Assembly: GCA_025403435.1 (NCBI GenBank)
Contig: CM046345.1
Span: forward strand, 15,728,160-15,792,159
Reading direction: 5' to 3'
From: Artocarpus heterophyllus
Lineage: Eukaryota; Streptophyta; Magnoliopsida; Rosales; Moraceae
Length of the DNA stretch: 64,000 nt
The position numbers were made by a program, and so were the translations under genes. Below the pieces are notes generated by a model. The model searched no databases. It saw only the letters and a program-made list of their open reading frames with translations, and was not told the origin of the DNA. Of the stretch, positions 1-13,043 are shown piece after piece (positions within the stretch are counted from its first letter, which is position 1; the number at the start of each line of letters is the position of its first letter).

Positions 1-136
1 GCCTCGATCCAACACTAGACCGTTGTCACCCCCAAAATATGCACTCAACATATCACCATCCGAACTAGTCGCTCTACTCGAAGGGAAAGATTATGTTTGA
101 TGGCCAGACAAAATGGCACCAAGCCATTGACGAGAC

Positions 137-476
137 CAGTCAAAATATTGCAAGTTTTATCGAGACACGGGGCACTTGACAGTCGAGTGCAAAGCCTTGC
201 GATCCAAGATTGTAAAGCTTCTTAAGAAAGGGCACTTGAGAGAGTACCTCTCTAAACGGGGAAGGAAAATATACGGGCTCGACAAAGAGCGAAGGGAACA
301 AAGAGACAACCAAGCCCGTGAGAAGACACCACCACCACCACCAATAAGGAAGATAATTGGAGCCATTTGCGGAGGCTCAGCTTTCAACGGCAATTCCGTC
401 AATCAGATGAAGGCCCATCAAAGGAAAGCAAGTCAAGTGACCGTTAGTTCGATTCGCAACGATCATTGAGGGTATG
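137..476 (+). pseudogene. Gypsy gag C-terminal fragment (zinc knuckle region)
   Basis: The frame through about 140-469 reads CKFYRDTGHLTVEC, followed by a basic stretch with KGHLREYL and a proline run. This resembles the Cys/His knuckle and 'GHLREY' block near the end of Tat-type Gag proteins. Gag would be the structural capsid/nucleocapsid protein of the element. The upstream part is outside the window or broken, and the frame stops at about 467-469, just before the protease frame opens. Confidence 0.6.
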
Positions 477-477
477 T

Positions 478-895
478 AATTTCGTTTCGCAGCGACAAGG
501 AGTTTAGGCTCGATGCCCTGCATGACGATGCGCTTTTTATTAAACTCAACATTGTGAATTGTGAGATTAGCAGAATACTGGTTGACAATGGAAGCTCAAC
601 TAACATCTTGTTCCTCTCAACGCTAAAAGAGATGGAAATTGGCAAGGAGAAAATCGAGAAATCCCTAACGTCATTAGTAGGATTCAATGGCGAGGTGACA
701 ACAGCCATTGGAAGAGTCAAGCTTTTGGTGTATGCAGCGAGGGAGAACAAACTGACCAGTTTCTTAGTCATGGATTGTCCATCTAGGTATAACATCATTC
801 TAGGGCAGCCTTGGATACATTCCATGAAGGCAGTCCCTTCGACGTACCACCAGACAACAAGGTTTCCAATGAAGCGAGGAATTCAGGAGATTTAA
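478..895 (+). pseudogene. Gypsy retropepsin-like aspartic protease fragment
   Basis: The frame from about 478 contains the active-site-like LVDNGSSTNILF, then a hydrophobic flap region and YNIILGQPWIHSMKAVPSTYH. That pattern of VD-x-GSS plus ILGQPW near the end is typical of plant Ty3/gypsy proteases, which release Gag and Pol products. A stop follows MKRGIQEI at 893-895. The frame differs from the gag fragment upstream, which suggests a frameshift or a separate ORF. The linker to RT is cut by copia element B at 1089. Confidence 0.7.
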
Positions 896-1088
896 GGAAG
901 CCAGGAGGTAGCTAGGAGCTACTATGTCACGACTATGAAGCAGAAAAAAGCTTTATAGCAATTACAGACCATACAGTAGAACGCGACGAACAACCAAAGC
1001 TGCATTGAATTGGCTCTCGAGCAGCTAGATGAAGTCCAGATCGACCCAGAGGATAAAAGGCGTACAGTGAAGATCAGGTCGCAACTCG

Positions 1089-2729
1089 TGTTGGAAAAAT
1101 AGTATGCAGTGGAATTTTAAAAATTTTATATCAGAGTATTTTTCAAAACACAAGTTTGACATGCTATATGCATAAATTAACCAAATCTTTCTAACCTTTG
1201 ATTGCTGAAGAACCCTCGCAAAACGTGAAGAGAAGTAACGTTCTAGAAGAGCCTCAACCAATTGGTCTTCTTTGCTATTCTCTATCCACGACCGAAGTGA
1301 GTGTGGGCTTACACGTACAGCTCTTCCACTAGGTGACTCTCCTTGCAACCAATCGAGAGAACCCAAAGCTAGTGTTCTTGATTTGTGAACAAAAGCTCTC
1401 AGGGAGTTTTTAGATTCTCACCAGTAGAGTATCATTCTTAATCTCTTAATTGATCTGAGTAACTCTTACGACTTACTCCCTATTTATAGAGGTTAGTTCT
1501 AGGGTCAGTCCTTATTAGATTAGGTCTCAAAATTCAAACCAGAATCAAAATCAAATCAATATCTGATAAGATTTACGTAAAAACGCGTGATCTTATCCTT
1601 CGCTCATCGGCAGGCCGATCAGAATGATCGGCAGGCCGAACATGTGGATCGGCAGGCCGAACTGCCGAATAAATATCTCCGCGAATCTTTTATTTTCTAC
1701 CCAAGATTCTATAGGATAAAGTCTCAGTTTTAATTCAAATAACCCAATAGAGAAGTTATCTGATCAAAACAACTTTATCTAGATAATCTCTAAGAAAATA
1801 AATGAATTCCTAATAATTCTATAATTTTATCTTGATCTAATTTATCCAAAATTAAATCAACCGATAAACAGACAAGAATTATCCGATTCTAATAATTCAA
1901 CAAGTTTATCTTGAATTAATTTTATCACAAAATTAATTCAATCGATAAACAGACATGAATTATCTAATTCTTCTAAATTTTAACCAATCTGATAAATCTG
2001 ACATAAGTCACCAATTATTGGAAAAGCACACCATATCGTTACAGGATGTTGTGAGCTAGCAAAGGGGACCAAATGGACCTATATAGTTCAAGCTCCCGAT
2101 AATTATGAAACCCAATATCCCAGATATACATTTCATAATTATCAACTCCAACGCTACTCCACTAAAAGCTTTGAGCTGCACTCTAGAATTACATAGAATT
2201 ACAAAGCACGTATAGCCAAGTCTCCATGACATATCATAGTGTATCGTATTCCCATATGATTATTCATAATCGGCTTAAAGACAAGTTCTGTCTTACCTTC
2301 CCGATTATTTTTATCTTACGTTCCATTATCTCACCATCAAAAAACTTACCATCCAAAGACAGTATACCATTCAGTTACACCTATGTATCCAAATGGTTGA
2401 GCGCTCTAGTTTTTCAATTATAGGATAACGCATATAAGAGGATATCACTACTCCTAAAGAGGAGCTATGGATTCCATATCTATGAATAATAGGTCTATGC
2501 TATCAAGAGTCATGCCTCCAATGTACCAGCATGTATGCCACTATTAAGATGTGGGTGTCACCCTTTGGTACATCAAAAGACACAAGTCAAGACAATGGGC
2601 CCACTATTCATCTCATGATTAAGATACAATGCAAATGATCATCTAAAGTGAATCGATTTGCCGAAACAGAATTATTAATCCAAATCAATTCACTTTATGT
2701 CCCGATCTAACACATCGTCCCCGATGACT
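1089..2729 (-). repeat. 3' LTR of copia B (truncated at its inner end)
   Basis: On the + strand this begins TGTTGGAAAAATAG, the complement of the LTR terminus CCAACA, and aligns colinearly with 6854 to about 8487. It stops at 'taacacatcg' and about 360 bp of the LTR are lost at the internal deletion. It carries three copies of TCGGCAGGCCGA starting at 1607, 1628 and 1649, exactly 21 bp apart. Confidence 0.85.
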
Positions 2730-2740
2730 TCATCTCAATG

Positions 2741-5180
2741 GGTTTTACCCCTTCGGGAAGGTCCACAAACTCCCAAACTTGATTAGTCTCCATAGACTTC
2801 ATCTCAATGTTCATGGCCTCTGTCTAGAGTTTTGAATCAACATCTTTCATAGCTTCTGCATAAGTATAAGGATCCCTGTCATGTTCATCTGGTTCAGCCA
2901 AGAAGACCTCTCCATTGAACATATACCTCTTAGGTTGATGCCCGATCCTCCTACTACGCCGAAGCCCCTTAGGTTGTTGTTCAAGTTTGTTTAGTTTTTC
3001 TACACTGATCGGAATGGTTTCATTCAGAACCTCCAAAGTGATCGGATCACTCCTCAACTCCTTAAGCACCACTTTACTTCGAGGTTTAAAGTTGTCAATG
3101 TAACTCTTCTTAAGAAAAGTTGCATTAGTTGAAACCATGACTTTATTTTCCTTTGGGTTATAGAAATAACCCCCTTTAGTCCCTTTTGGATATCCTACAA
3201 ACACGTAAACTTTTGAACGTGCTTCCAACTTATTCAGATCCTTAAACAGGACATGAGCTGAACATATCGATATATGAATATGGTTTAAGGATGTCTTCCT
3301 ACCCGTCCACAACTCGTGAGGAGTTTTAAGGACCCATTTTGAAAGCACATTGTTCAAAAGATAACATACAGTTTGTAGTGCATATCCCCAAAAGGATAAA
3401 GGCAATGATGAATAACTCATCATGGACCTAATCATGTCCAATAAAGTCCTATTTCTTATCTCTGTCATGCCATTTTGCTGCAAAGTGCCCGGCATTGTCA
3501 AATGGGATAAAATCCCATTCTCTAATAAGTGTTCTAAGAACTCATCAGAAAGGTATTCTCCACCTCGATCAGATCGAAGTGCCTTATGGGTCTACCCAAT
3601 CGCTTTTTCACTTCAGCCCGAAAGTCCCTGAACTTGTCAAAAGTTTTACTTTTGTGGTGCATCAGGTACACATACCCATACCTTGAGTAATCGTCAATAA
3701 AAGTGACGAAGTACTCATACCCTCCTCGTGCCTGGATGTTCATTGGTCTACAAACATCACTATACACAAGTTCTAGAACCCCTTCAGCCCTATTGCCCTT
3801 AGACCTGAATGGTCTTTTGGTCATTTTACCCTCCAAACAAGATTCACATTGAGGTATAATATCACCTTTAAGTGACTTAAAGGTTCATCCCTTACCAACC
3901 TTTGAATCCTATTCAGGTTAATATGACCAAGGCGCAAATGCCAAAGATAAGTCTTATTAGAGTGAGAAGTTTTAAGTCTTTTAGAGTTATTATCATTCAT
4001 CTTAGCATTAAGCAATAAGTCCATCTTAGGTTTGATAAAATATAGATTATTTTGCATCCATCCAGAACAGATAAAAGATTTATTTTTACGAATCACCACT
4101 TTATCATTAAAAGAAACTAAATAGAAGTCTTTAAATAAACAAGCTACAAAATTAAATTCCTTTTGAATTTAGGAACATAAAAACAATCTTGCAAAAATAA
4201 ATTCCTATAATTATCAAAATAAAGATGGACGTCTCCCACTGCTTCCGCTGAGACCAAGGATCCATCGCCCATCTAAAGCATGAAGTCTCCATGAAGCAAA
4301 CTTCTCATTTCTTTGAACCCTTGCAGAGAAACACAAACATGATTAGTTGCACCGAAATCTATGACCCAAATGTCACTAGGATTCCTCAACCAAACAAGTT
4401 TCTAAATATAGAAGATCATACCTACCTCCTTTGGAAAGGAAGTCCTTACAATGCTTCTTGATATGCCCGGCCTTTCCATAGAAGAAGCACTTAAGCTTCT
4501 TCGGGTTCTTCTTCTTCTTCTCTTCTTCTTGCTCTTGGTGCTAAGAAAATAGAAGACTTCCTGTTTTTGGCCCGTTGCTTCTTTCCATTCCTAGAGTTAG
4601 GATTGGAACCAGAAGCAGCTACCATGTTGGCATCTCCACCCGCAGGAGACTCCTGATCAACAGTTGAAACTCCTATAACTGTTTTATTAATTCTGTCAAG
4701 GTCATATCCTGTCTATTGCTTAAATTAAAAGTAGCTCTAAACGGAATAAATTCCTTTGACAGAGTCTCAAAAACTATAGTCATCTGAGTTTTTGCATCGA
4801 TGTCAGCTCCATTGGTTTGACCCATGACTAACATCATGTGCTCCTTTACAGATGTCCCTGGTCTCTGCCTACAGTTAAGAAGTTTCCAAAGCACCCCTTG
4901 CCGCTTTGTTATGGCTTGGCCTCCAAACATATCCTCAAGATTATCCAAGATCTACTTCGCAGTCTCATAATCCTAATGTTGAGCCTGCAGCACATTATTC
5001 ATGCTAGCCATAACATAGTAGCGGGCTTGATCTTTAGCATATTTTCAGCAATCATACGCTTGGAATTGCTCAATAAATGAGTCTCTCATAGGCTCGAGAG
5101 GACAAGGGGTTGTCAGTACATATTTCAGTTTCTCAAAAGACAGGATGATATTTAGGTTCCATTTTCAATCATTGTAATTC
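2741..5180 (-). pseudogene. Copia B gag-pol remnant (RT start, integrase, protease, gag)
   Basis: Reading the minus strand from about 5180 downward, I find Gag (DNLEDMFGGQAITKRQGVL at about 4948-4890), a zinc-knuckle-like CFFYGKAGHIKKH near 4500, the pre-integrase block HLRLGHINLNRIQRL near 3950, and integrase (HSDVC-like block, [18 protein letters not shown]). The RT N-terminus begins near 2824. Stops and frameshifts are frequent: the frames 4948-4673, 4099-3821, 3836-3534 and 3501-2824 are separate pieces of one polyprotein. RT catalytic motifs and RNase H are absent, so it is non-autonomous and dead. Confidence 0.85.
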
Positions 5181-6853
5181 TCTCTAGTTAATATGTTTTT
5201 TTCAAGTATCGATGATAAACATATTTGGACATTTTTAATCTACAATAAAGAATCATATACCAAACATAAGCAAACATATCATAATAATTTAGTAAGATAA
5301 CACAATCATGTAAATACATACAAATGTGTTTATGTGTCAAAACCTTAAAATATCACAACCTTACAATGATAATTCCCAACTCAGAATTCAACAACCTCCT
5401 AGGGGAGTCATACCAAATTCAATCAGGAATACGGATCCCCTCCTGATTAATATATGCCATCCAGGACCCGTATGATCCAACATATATTAATAATTATTTC
5501 TTTGGTCATTAATTTTATTAACAGAGCTCCTAGGGGAGGTTAATAATAAAATTAACGTGAGTGTATAACCATCATTTTAATATTTTATCCATGATTTATA
5601 ATCACCACCTAGGGTTGTGCAACCATAAATCATGCTAAAATACCTTATCTTCTCAAAGATCCAATCTGGTACATGATATAAATCCCTTCATAGGGGTCGG
5701 GACCACTATGTTCAACCTATGGACCAACAATGGAGGCCTTAGGCCCTCTCTTCGAAAACCTTCTCCCACTCAATCTTTTGAAATCACGGTTTTGTTTTAA
5801 GATCATGCATGAACAATTTTAATATGAGCGGCACTCCCTATTCTATATGACATGTTATCAATATACATGGCAAATCATATTATATTGCAGACAAGCAAAG
5901 CAATTAAGCAAAACTACAAGCAAAATAATAAATAACTATAACATTATGGTTCCACCCTAGAGAATAGAAAACTAAGATTACAAGAGAATAATCGAGACAT
6001 ATATTATCGATTCTTCATCCTTGAATCCTCAAGTTGTATCATTCTTTCTTCATGTAATGTCCATCCTCAAGTCTTCAATCCCATATGAATCGAATACTTC
6101 ATATTTCCGGTCATATCCAAATTTAATGTTTCTCTGAATTGTCCCAAAAACAAAATTAAAACTGCACCGAAAAAACTGCGCCTTTTCTGGAAATTTTTTA
6201 GCTCTCAGTCGGTAGGCAGATCTCGGTGATCGGCTTGTCGCCAGAGCCTCTTGATTTTTGCCCCGCTGACGGCCTGCCGAACCTCACGTCCAGCCTGCCG
6301 ATCTACGACCATCGGCCTACCGAACTGTGAGGTTCGGCATGCCGACCGAGTAGAAATCTCCTATTCTAGAAAATATAATTTTAATGCAATTCATCAATTT
6401 TATTTTCAACAATTCAAAAACATAAAATTAGAGACTTAGGAAATACCTGGGAGCGCCATCATCAATCTTCTAGATCCGTCTTCTCTGAAAAATTATTTAA
6501 TTACAAAATTCTTACAAATTTAAAATTAAACAATAATTCCTAGATAGAAATGATAGTCCGCCATCTAATTATATGAAAAACCTAGATACACATTCTAACC
6601 TCTAAGAAACCATAACCGGTATAAATTAATTAATTAATAATTAATTAAATAATAATTTTATCAACCATAATTAATTATTAAACATTCACCACATAATCCA
6701 TGACAACATATATATATATATATAGAAACCTAGAGTGCCAACTCTTTATGAAATTAAATTCAAGCATATGAGAAATTAAGATCACAAAATTTATACATAT
6801 AGTATGATCACAAACTCATAAATTTATGTAAAAACCATGGCTCTAATACCAAT
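5181..6853 (-). other. Copia B 5' leader with primer-binding site
   Basis: Non-coding stretch between the 5' LTR and gag, matching 23871-25481 of element A in inverted order. The primer-binding site next to the LTR reads TGGTATTAGAGCCATG on the minus strand (about 6838-6853), similar to the plant initiator-Met tRNA site TGGTATCAGAGC. At 6209-6345 it holds six variants of the TCGGCAGGCCGA motif with starts 21, 39, 21, 22 and 22 bp apart. Confidence 0.75.
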
Positions 6854-8848
6854 TGTTAGAAAAATAGTGCGCAGTAGAATTTTAAAAATTTATATCAGAG
6901 TATTTTCTAAAACACAAGTTTGACATGCTATATGCATAAATTAACCAGATCTTACGAACCTCTGATTGCTGAAGAACCCTCGTAAAACATGAAGAAAAGT
7001 AACGTTCTAGAAGAGTCTCAACCAACTGGTCTTATTTGCTATTCTCTATCCACGACCAGAGTGAGTGTGGGCTCACACGTATAGCTCTTCCACCAGGTGA
7101 CTCTCCTTCCAACCAATAGAGAGAACCCAAAGCTAGTGTTCGTGATTTATGAACAAAAGCTCTCAGGGAGTTTTTAGATTCTCACCTGCAGAGTATCACT
7201 CTTAATCTCTCAATTGATCTGAGTAACACTTAAGACTTACTCCCTATTTATAGAGGTTGATCCTAGGGTCAGTCCTTATCAGATTAGGTCTCAAAATTCA
7301 AACCAGAATCAAAATCAAATCAATATCTAATAAGATCCGTATAAAAACACATGATCTTATCCTTCGTTCATCGGCAGGCCGATCAGAATGATTGGCAGGC
7401 AGAACACATGGATCGGCAGGCCGAACTGCCGAATAAATATCTCCACGAATCTTTTATTTTTACCTGAGATTATATAGGATAAAGTCTCAGTTTTAATTCA
7501 AATAACCCAATAGAGAAGTTATCTGATCAAAACAACTTTATCTAGATAATCTCTAATAAAATAAATGAATTCTCAATAATTCTACAAGTTTATCTTGATC
7601 TAATTTATCCAAAATTAAATCAACCGATAAACAGACAAGAATTATCCAATCCAATAATTCAACAAGTTTATCTTGAATTAATTTTATCACAAAATTAATT
7701 CAACTGATAAACAGACATGAATTATCTAATTCTTTCAAATTTTAACCAATCTGATAAATCTGACATAAGTTACCAATTATTGGAAAAGCACGTCGTATCG
7801 TTACAGGATGTTGTGAGCTAGCAAAGGGGACCAAATGGACCTATATAGTTCAAGCTCCCGATAATTACGAAACCCAATATCCTAGATATACATTTCATAA
7901 TTATCAACTCCAACGCTACTCTACTAAAAGCTTGAAGCTGCACTCTTGAACTACATAGAATTACGAAGCCTGTATAGCCAAGTCTCTATGACATATCATA
8001 GTGTATTGTATCCCCATATGATTATCTATAATTGGCTTAAGGACAAGTTCTGTCTTACCTTTCTGATTATTTTTATTTTACGTTTCATTATCTCACCATC
8101 GAAAAGCTTACCTTTCAAAGACAGTATACCATTTGGTTACACCTATGTATCAAATGGTTGAGCGCTTCAATTGTTTAATTATAGGATAACGCATATAAGA
8201 GGATATCATTACTCCTAAAGAGGAGCTATGGATTCCATATCTATGAATAACAGATCTACGCCATCAAGAGTCATGCCTCCAACGTACCGGCATGCATACT
8301 ACTATTAAGATGTAGGTGTCACCCTTTGGTACATCAAAAGACAAAAGTCAAGACAATGGGCCCATTATTCATCTTAGGATTAAGATACAATACAAATGAT
8401 TATCTAAAGTGAATCGATTTGTCAAACAGAATTATTAATCTAAATCAATTCACTTTATGTCCCGATCTAACATATCGTCACCTATGACAACGTGCCAATG
8501 TTTTTATTCATAGAGTCCACCTCTGATGGTCAAGACAAACCATCTCCCAATAAGGATATAGACAACATAACAATCTTTATATGAATAAAGTGCCCCATTG
8601 ATTGCGGATCTTACGATTTAGACTATCACTTTAAGAATCGTGTCTTCCGCATAATCTGTTCATCATATGCTTAATTCTTAAGGTTTAAACCGACAGTCTC
8701 AAACTATTATTTGCTTAACATACATTCAACAAATATGAACGTAAAGAGGACAAGATTTGGTATATAAATAATGAATAAATTCTTTATTGATAAAAATATC
8801 TCCAAAAACTTATTACATTTTTACTCCTTAGGGCATACATGTCTAACA
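6854..8848 (-). repeat. 5' LTR of copia B
   Basis: About 1995 bp, bounded by TGTTAGAAAA (left on the + strand) and CATGTCTAACA (right), i.e. TG...CA termini on the minus strand. It aligns over its length with the LTRs of elements A, E and F. Motif variants start at 7371, 7392 and 7412. Confidence 0.9.
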
Positions 8849-8882
8849 ATTTGATGATGGTATAAAATCCTAAATAGTTGAT

Positions 8883-10700
8883 TTTCTTAAAGCTAACGTA
8901 GATTGTTTTGCATAGTCCCATGCAAATATGCCTGGAATAGAACCGAGCATAATCTCTCATCGATTAAACATTGATCCAGACCACAAACCTGTCAGGCAAA
9001 AGAGAAGAAAGCTTGGAATCGAACAAAACAACGTAGTCAAAGACGAAGTAAGAAGATTGCTCGAGGCCGGCTTTATATGCCCTGTCCAATATCTTGATTG
9101 TCTCACCAATGTGGTAATCATGAGGAAGAAAAAAGGGAAGTGGCGCATGTGCGTCGATTTCACCAATCTAAACAAGGCCTGCCCAAAAGACTGTTACCTG
9201 TTGCCACACATCAATCGACTCATCAACGCAACAATTGGTCACGAGATTTTAAGTTTTCTCGATGCATTCTCTGGTTACAACTAAATCCTTCTGCATATTG
9301 ATGACCAAGAGAAGACTGCTTTTTTAACAGAGTGAGGGATCTTTTGCTTCAAGGTCATGCCCTTTGGATTGAAGAACGCAGGAGCAACTTGCCAACTACT
9401 TGTCAATATGATGTTCGAGCAACAGATTGGTAAGAACATGGAGGTTTACATTGATGACATGTTGGTTAAGCCTTCACAAACTCATTTCCATGTCCAGCAT
9501 CTGCAAGAATGCTTCAACATTCTTCGAAAGTATGGCATCAAGCTGAATCCAGAGAAGTGCACCTTTGGAGTGGCAAGCGGTATGTTCTTGGGATATCTCG
9601 TTACGAAGCGAGGAATCGAGGCAAATCCTAATCAAATAAAGGCTTTTCAATTGATGCCACCTCTAAGAACGAAACGGGAAATACATAAACTAACTGGTTG
9701 AGTAGCCGCACTAAGCCGATTTATTGCTAGAAGCTCTAAAAAATGTCTTCCTTTTTTCTAGCTGTTGAAAAAAAACACAAAGTTTGAGTGGAACGAATGA
9801 TGCGAATCGGCTTTCCAAGAACTGAAAAGGTATTTGACGACTCCGCCTATCCTATCAAAGCCAAAAGAAGGCGAACCGCTCTACTTGTACTTAGTGGTTT
9901 TAGAGACGGCAGTGACTTTAGCCCTTGTCTGAGAAGAAGATGCGATCTAGAAACTAGTATTCTTCGTGAGCCACACCATTTTGGATGCCGAAACAAGGTA
10001 CTCCGTCATCGAAAAGCTTTCCCTTGCACTTGTGATGTCGGCTCAGAAACTCCATCCATACTTTCAAGGCCATACTATTGTGGTGCTGTCATCGTACCCG
10101 ATGAGAGCAATTTTGCATAAGCTGGACGTCTCCAGAAGAATGACCAAATGGGCGGTTGAGCTGACAGAGTTCGACATCGAGTACAGACCCTGGACAGCGT
10201 TGAAGGCTCAGGTGCTCGTGGATTTTGTCACAGAATTGACACTAAAGCCTGAAGAACTTGGAATAGAGACATGGATTATGCAGGTCGATGGATCAAGCAA
10301 TGAGAAGGGGTCAGGAATAGGAGTGGTTTTGAAGTCCCCAACAGGTGAAGAGATTGAACAGAGCTTTCGATTGGGATTCAAGGCTACAAACAATGAAGCT
10401 GAATATGAGGCTGTGATTGCTGGTACGAGGCTCGCTATCGCACTGGGGGCTACTAAACTCATCTTGGAAAGTGATTCCACATTAGTCGTCAACCAAGTAA
10501 ACGGAGAGTTCAAAGCACGAGATGAAAAGATGCTCCTATATATGAACCTAGTCGCCAAGCTCAAGCCCTAGTTTGACCAGTTTGAAATAAAACATGTACC
10601 ACGAGACCAGAACTCAAGAACGGATGCACTTGCAAATTTGGGATCGTCCGTCAAAGTCAGCGAATGGAGAATAATCCCTTTGGACTGAATTGACAACCCG
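8883..10700 (+). pseudogene. Gypsy reverse transcriptase / RNase H remnant
   Basis: The + strand resumes the gypsy polyprotein after copia B. Visible RT blocks are RQKRRKL, WRMCVDFTNLNKACPKD, MPFGLKNAGATCQ and the catalytic VYIDDMLVKP. After the RT come the retroviral-type RNase H region (SHTILDAETRYSVIEKLSLA) and a second RNase H-like block, QVDGSSNEKGSGIGVVL with NNEAEYEAVIAG. That additional archaeal-type RNase H is a known hallmark of the Tat lineage. In-frame stops after DAFSGYN, HKLTG and VAKLKP, plus a mutated TE/stop near 9330, show inactivation. Confidence 0.85.
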
Positions 10701-10721
10701 AGTATTATACCTGTTGAGAAG

Positions 10722-11990
10722 ATGAATTATGTTGACCCTAGGGACGATTGGAGAACGCCCATTCAAATGTACATCAGTGATGGCTACCTCCTGGAAGACA
10801 ACCAGGTTGCAAGAAAGATCAAAGTACAAGCCATGAGATACTGCCTGATTGATAGAAAACTCTACAGGCGTTCCTTCATGGGACCTTATCTCCAATGCCT
10901 TGGGGATGATGAGGTCAAGAAAGTCATTCAAGAAGTTCATGAGGGATTGTGTGGGAATCATTCAGGTGGCAGATTACTATACAACAAGGTCAAGAAATAA
11001 GGATTCTACTGGCCAACAATGCAAAGCAACTACGAGAACTTTGCTTGCAAATGCGACAGCTACTAGAGGCACGCTTCCATTATGCACAACCAGCAGAAGC
11101 GCTTTCTTCGGTCAGTTTGCCATATCCCTTCATGAAATACTCGATGGATGTAGTCGGCCTTTTCCTTCTGCACCTAGACAAGTCAATTATTTGCTCGTCC
11201 TCATCGATTATTTCTCCAAATGGGTTAAAGCCGAAGCATTTACGGATGTTAAAGAGTGAAATATCAAAAGATTCATTTGGAGAAATATCATCTATCAGTT
11301 TTGAGTTTTGAGGGAAATCGTCACTGATAACGGCTCCCAATTCATCTCCTCGTCCTTTAAGAAGTTTTGTCGTGATTAGGACATTGTTTTAAGCTTCTCA
11401 ACACCAAGGTATCGGCAAGGAAATGGCCAAGCAGAAGCAACGAATAAAATGATCGTGAAGAATCTGAAGAAGAAACTTGAGGCAAGGAAAGGGCATTGGC
11501 TAGAGGAACTGTCGATGCTGCTTTGGGCCTACCAAACGACTCCGAGAAGGGCTACCGACGAATCCCCATTTTTGCTCATATATGGGACAGAAGTTGTTGT
11601 TCCTACAGAAGTAGTTGCTCGAGACCTTCGAGTCGATTACTCTCTTCTAAACGAGGCAAGAAACGACGAGATGATGCGGGGTGCACTGGATCTTATAGAG
11701 GAGAGAAGGGACAAAGCTTTCTATCACTTAGGTCGCTACCAACAAGCTGCCGCCAGATACTACAACCGGCGGGTCAAGGTCAAAAAATTCCAAGAAGGAG
11801 ATCTTGTGCTCAAGAAAGTCTTTTAGAATACAAAAGAAGTTAATGCTGAAAAATTGGCAGCAAATTAGGAAAGACCTTATCGAATAAGGTCAGTTGTTTG
11901 AGACAGAGTATACAAGTTGGAAAAGCTTGATGGATCCCTCATTACCAAGAGCTGAAACTAGAATCATTTGAGGAAGTACTATTTGTAGTA
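10722..11990 (+). pseudogene. Gypsy integrase remnant
   Basis: Frames after RNase H contain an HH-CC-type zinc region in pieces (EVHEGLCGNHSGGRLLYNK), then core-domain fragments YLLVLIDYFSKWVKAEAF and REIVTDNGSQF. A third block, NGQAEATNK..LKKKLEARKGHW, continues to about 11826 with an ORF ending GDLVLKKVF. Integrase would insert the element's cDNA into chromosomes. Several frameshifts between 11000 and 11450 disrupt the core, so the protein cannot be made intact. Confidence 0.8.
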
Positions 11991-12181
11991 TTCATTTTGC
12001 TTTGTGTAATTAAACTATGTTTGGCTTGATCCCCATTATATGAGGTACGTAGGCAGTTCGTATACTATATAAACAAGCGCAGCCACTTTATTAATTAAAA
12101 TTTTATTTCCTCAAGTTAATTAACAAGTTTCTCCCTCAGGAAATGTGGTTAAGCTTTCTTATCAAGTTCAGAATCTACTAG

Positions 12182-12530
12182 CTTGATCCGAACTCTTGAA
12201 ATAGCCATCTTCATGGCTCAACTTCATACTCGACTAGCTCGATCCGAACTCTTGAAATCGTCATCTTCATGGCTCAACTTCAGACTCGACCAACTCGATC
12301 TGAACTCTTGAAATCGCAATCATGGCTACTTTGGACTCTACCAGCTCGATCTAAACTCTTGAACTTGCCATCTTCAAGGCACTTTGGACTCGACCAGCTT
12401 AATCAAATTCTCACATTGCCATCTTCATGGCTTAACTTCATATCAGACCAGTTCTATCCGAACACTTTTCATGACGGATCCGAACAGCCACCTTCATGGC
12501 CAAACTATGGACCGACTAGCTCAATCCATT
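12182..12530 (+). repeat. Tandem repeat of ~51-57 bp units in gypsy 3' region
   Basis: About six imperfect units, each starting near CTCGATCCGAACTCTTGAAA and continuing through CCATCTTCATGGCTCAACTT, lie head to tail after the integrase. Units differ by substitutions and small indels. Tandem repeats in the long 3' untranslated region are common in Tat elements. Confidence 0.75.
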
Positions 12531-13043
12531 TGATTGATCTCGCCTTTAACTCGATCGTTTATTTCATTAACCCAACCGCGGATTCGACTAGCTCGATCTG
12601 TGCACTCCCAATCTATTTACTTTGTTGATATCATGGCTCGTTTATGAATTCAACCTGTTTGATCAAAACGGCCTGCCTTGTCATAATCATGGTATCAGAC
12701 TCGATCAATTTGATCTAAAACCGTGCTCGTGAAATAAAACAATATTGACATCCTCTTTGCTTAAGCATGGTTTGATCAACTAGTTTGATAAATGTCGTGA
12801 TATGGGTATATGGTTAATCAATTTTGATTTAAGCATCCACACAATATTCACTGTCATGGTATCTCTTCCCAAGATGATCAAATTTAACATTATAATAACG
12901 CGATGATCTCTTTGTTAAAACTGGCTGAACGTTCGATTGCTATAATATGTTAAGAGAAATTGAATTAATAAAATTTGATATTAAATTTCATTTGAAAAGG
13001 GAAAGCTGTTCGATACAGATTAATAAAAAAAATTAAACTGTTT

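Larger units (their letters stand above)
1089..8848 (-). mobile_element. Ty1/copia retrotransposon B, internally deleted, inserted in the gypsy element
   Basis: The minus strand has an LTR at 6854-8848, a primer-binding site next to it, a leader, gag, protease, integrase, and a second partial LTR at 1089 to about 2729. Its sequence matches copia element A throughout. RNase H, most of RT and the last part of the 3' LTR are missing at a junction near 2730-2741. The bases outside the two ends are ACTCG (left) and ATTTG (right), which fit a 5-bp target duplication with two C-to-T changes. It splits the gypsy element between protease and RT. Confidence 0.85.
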
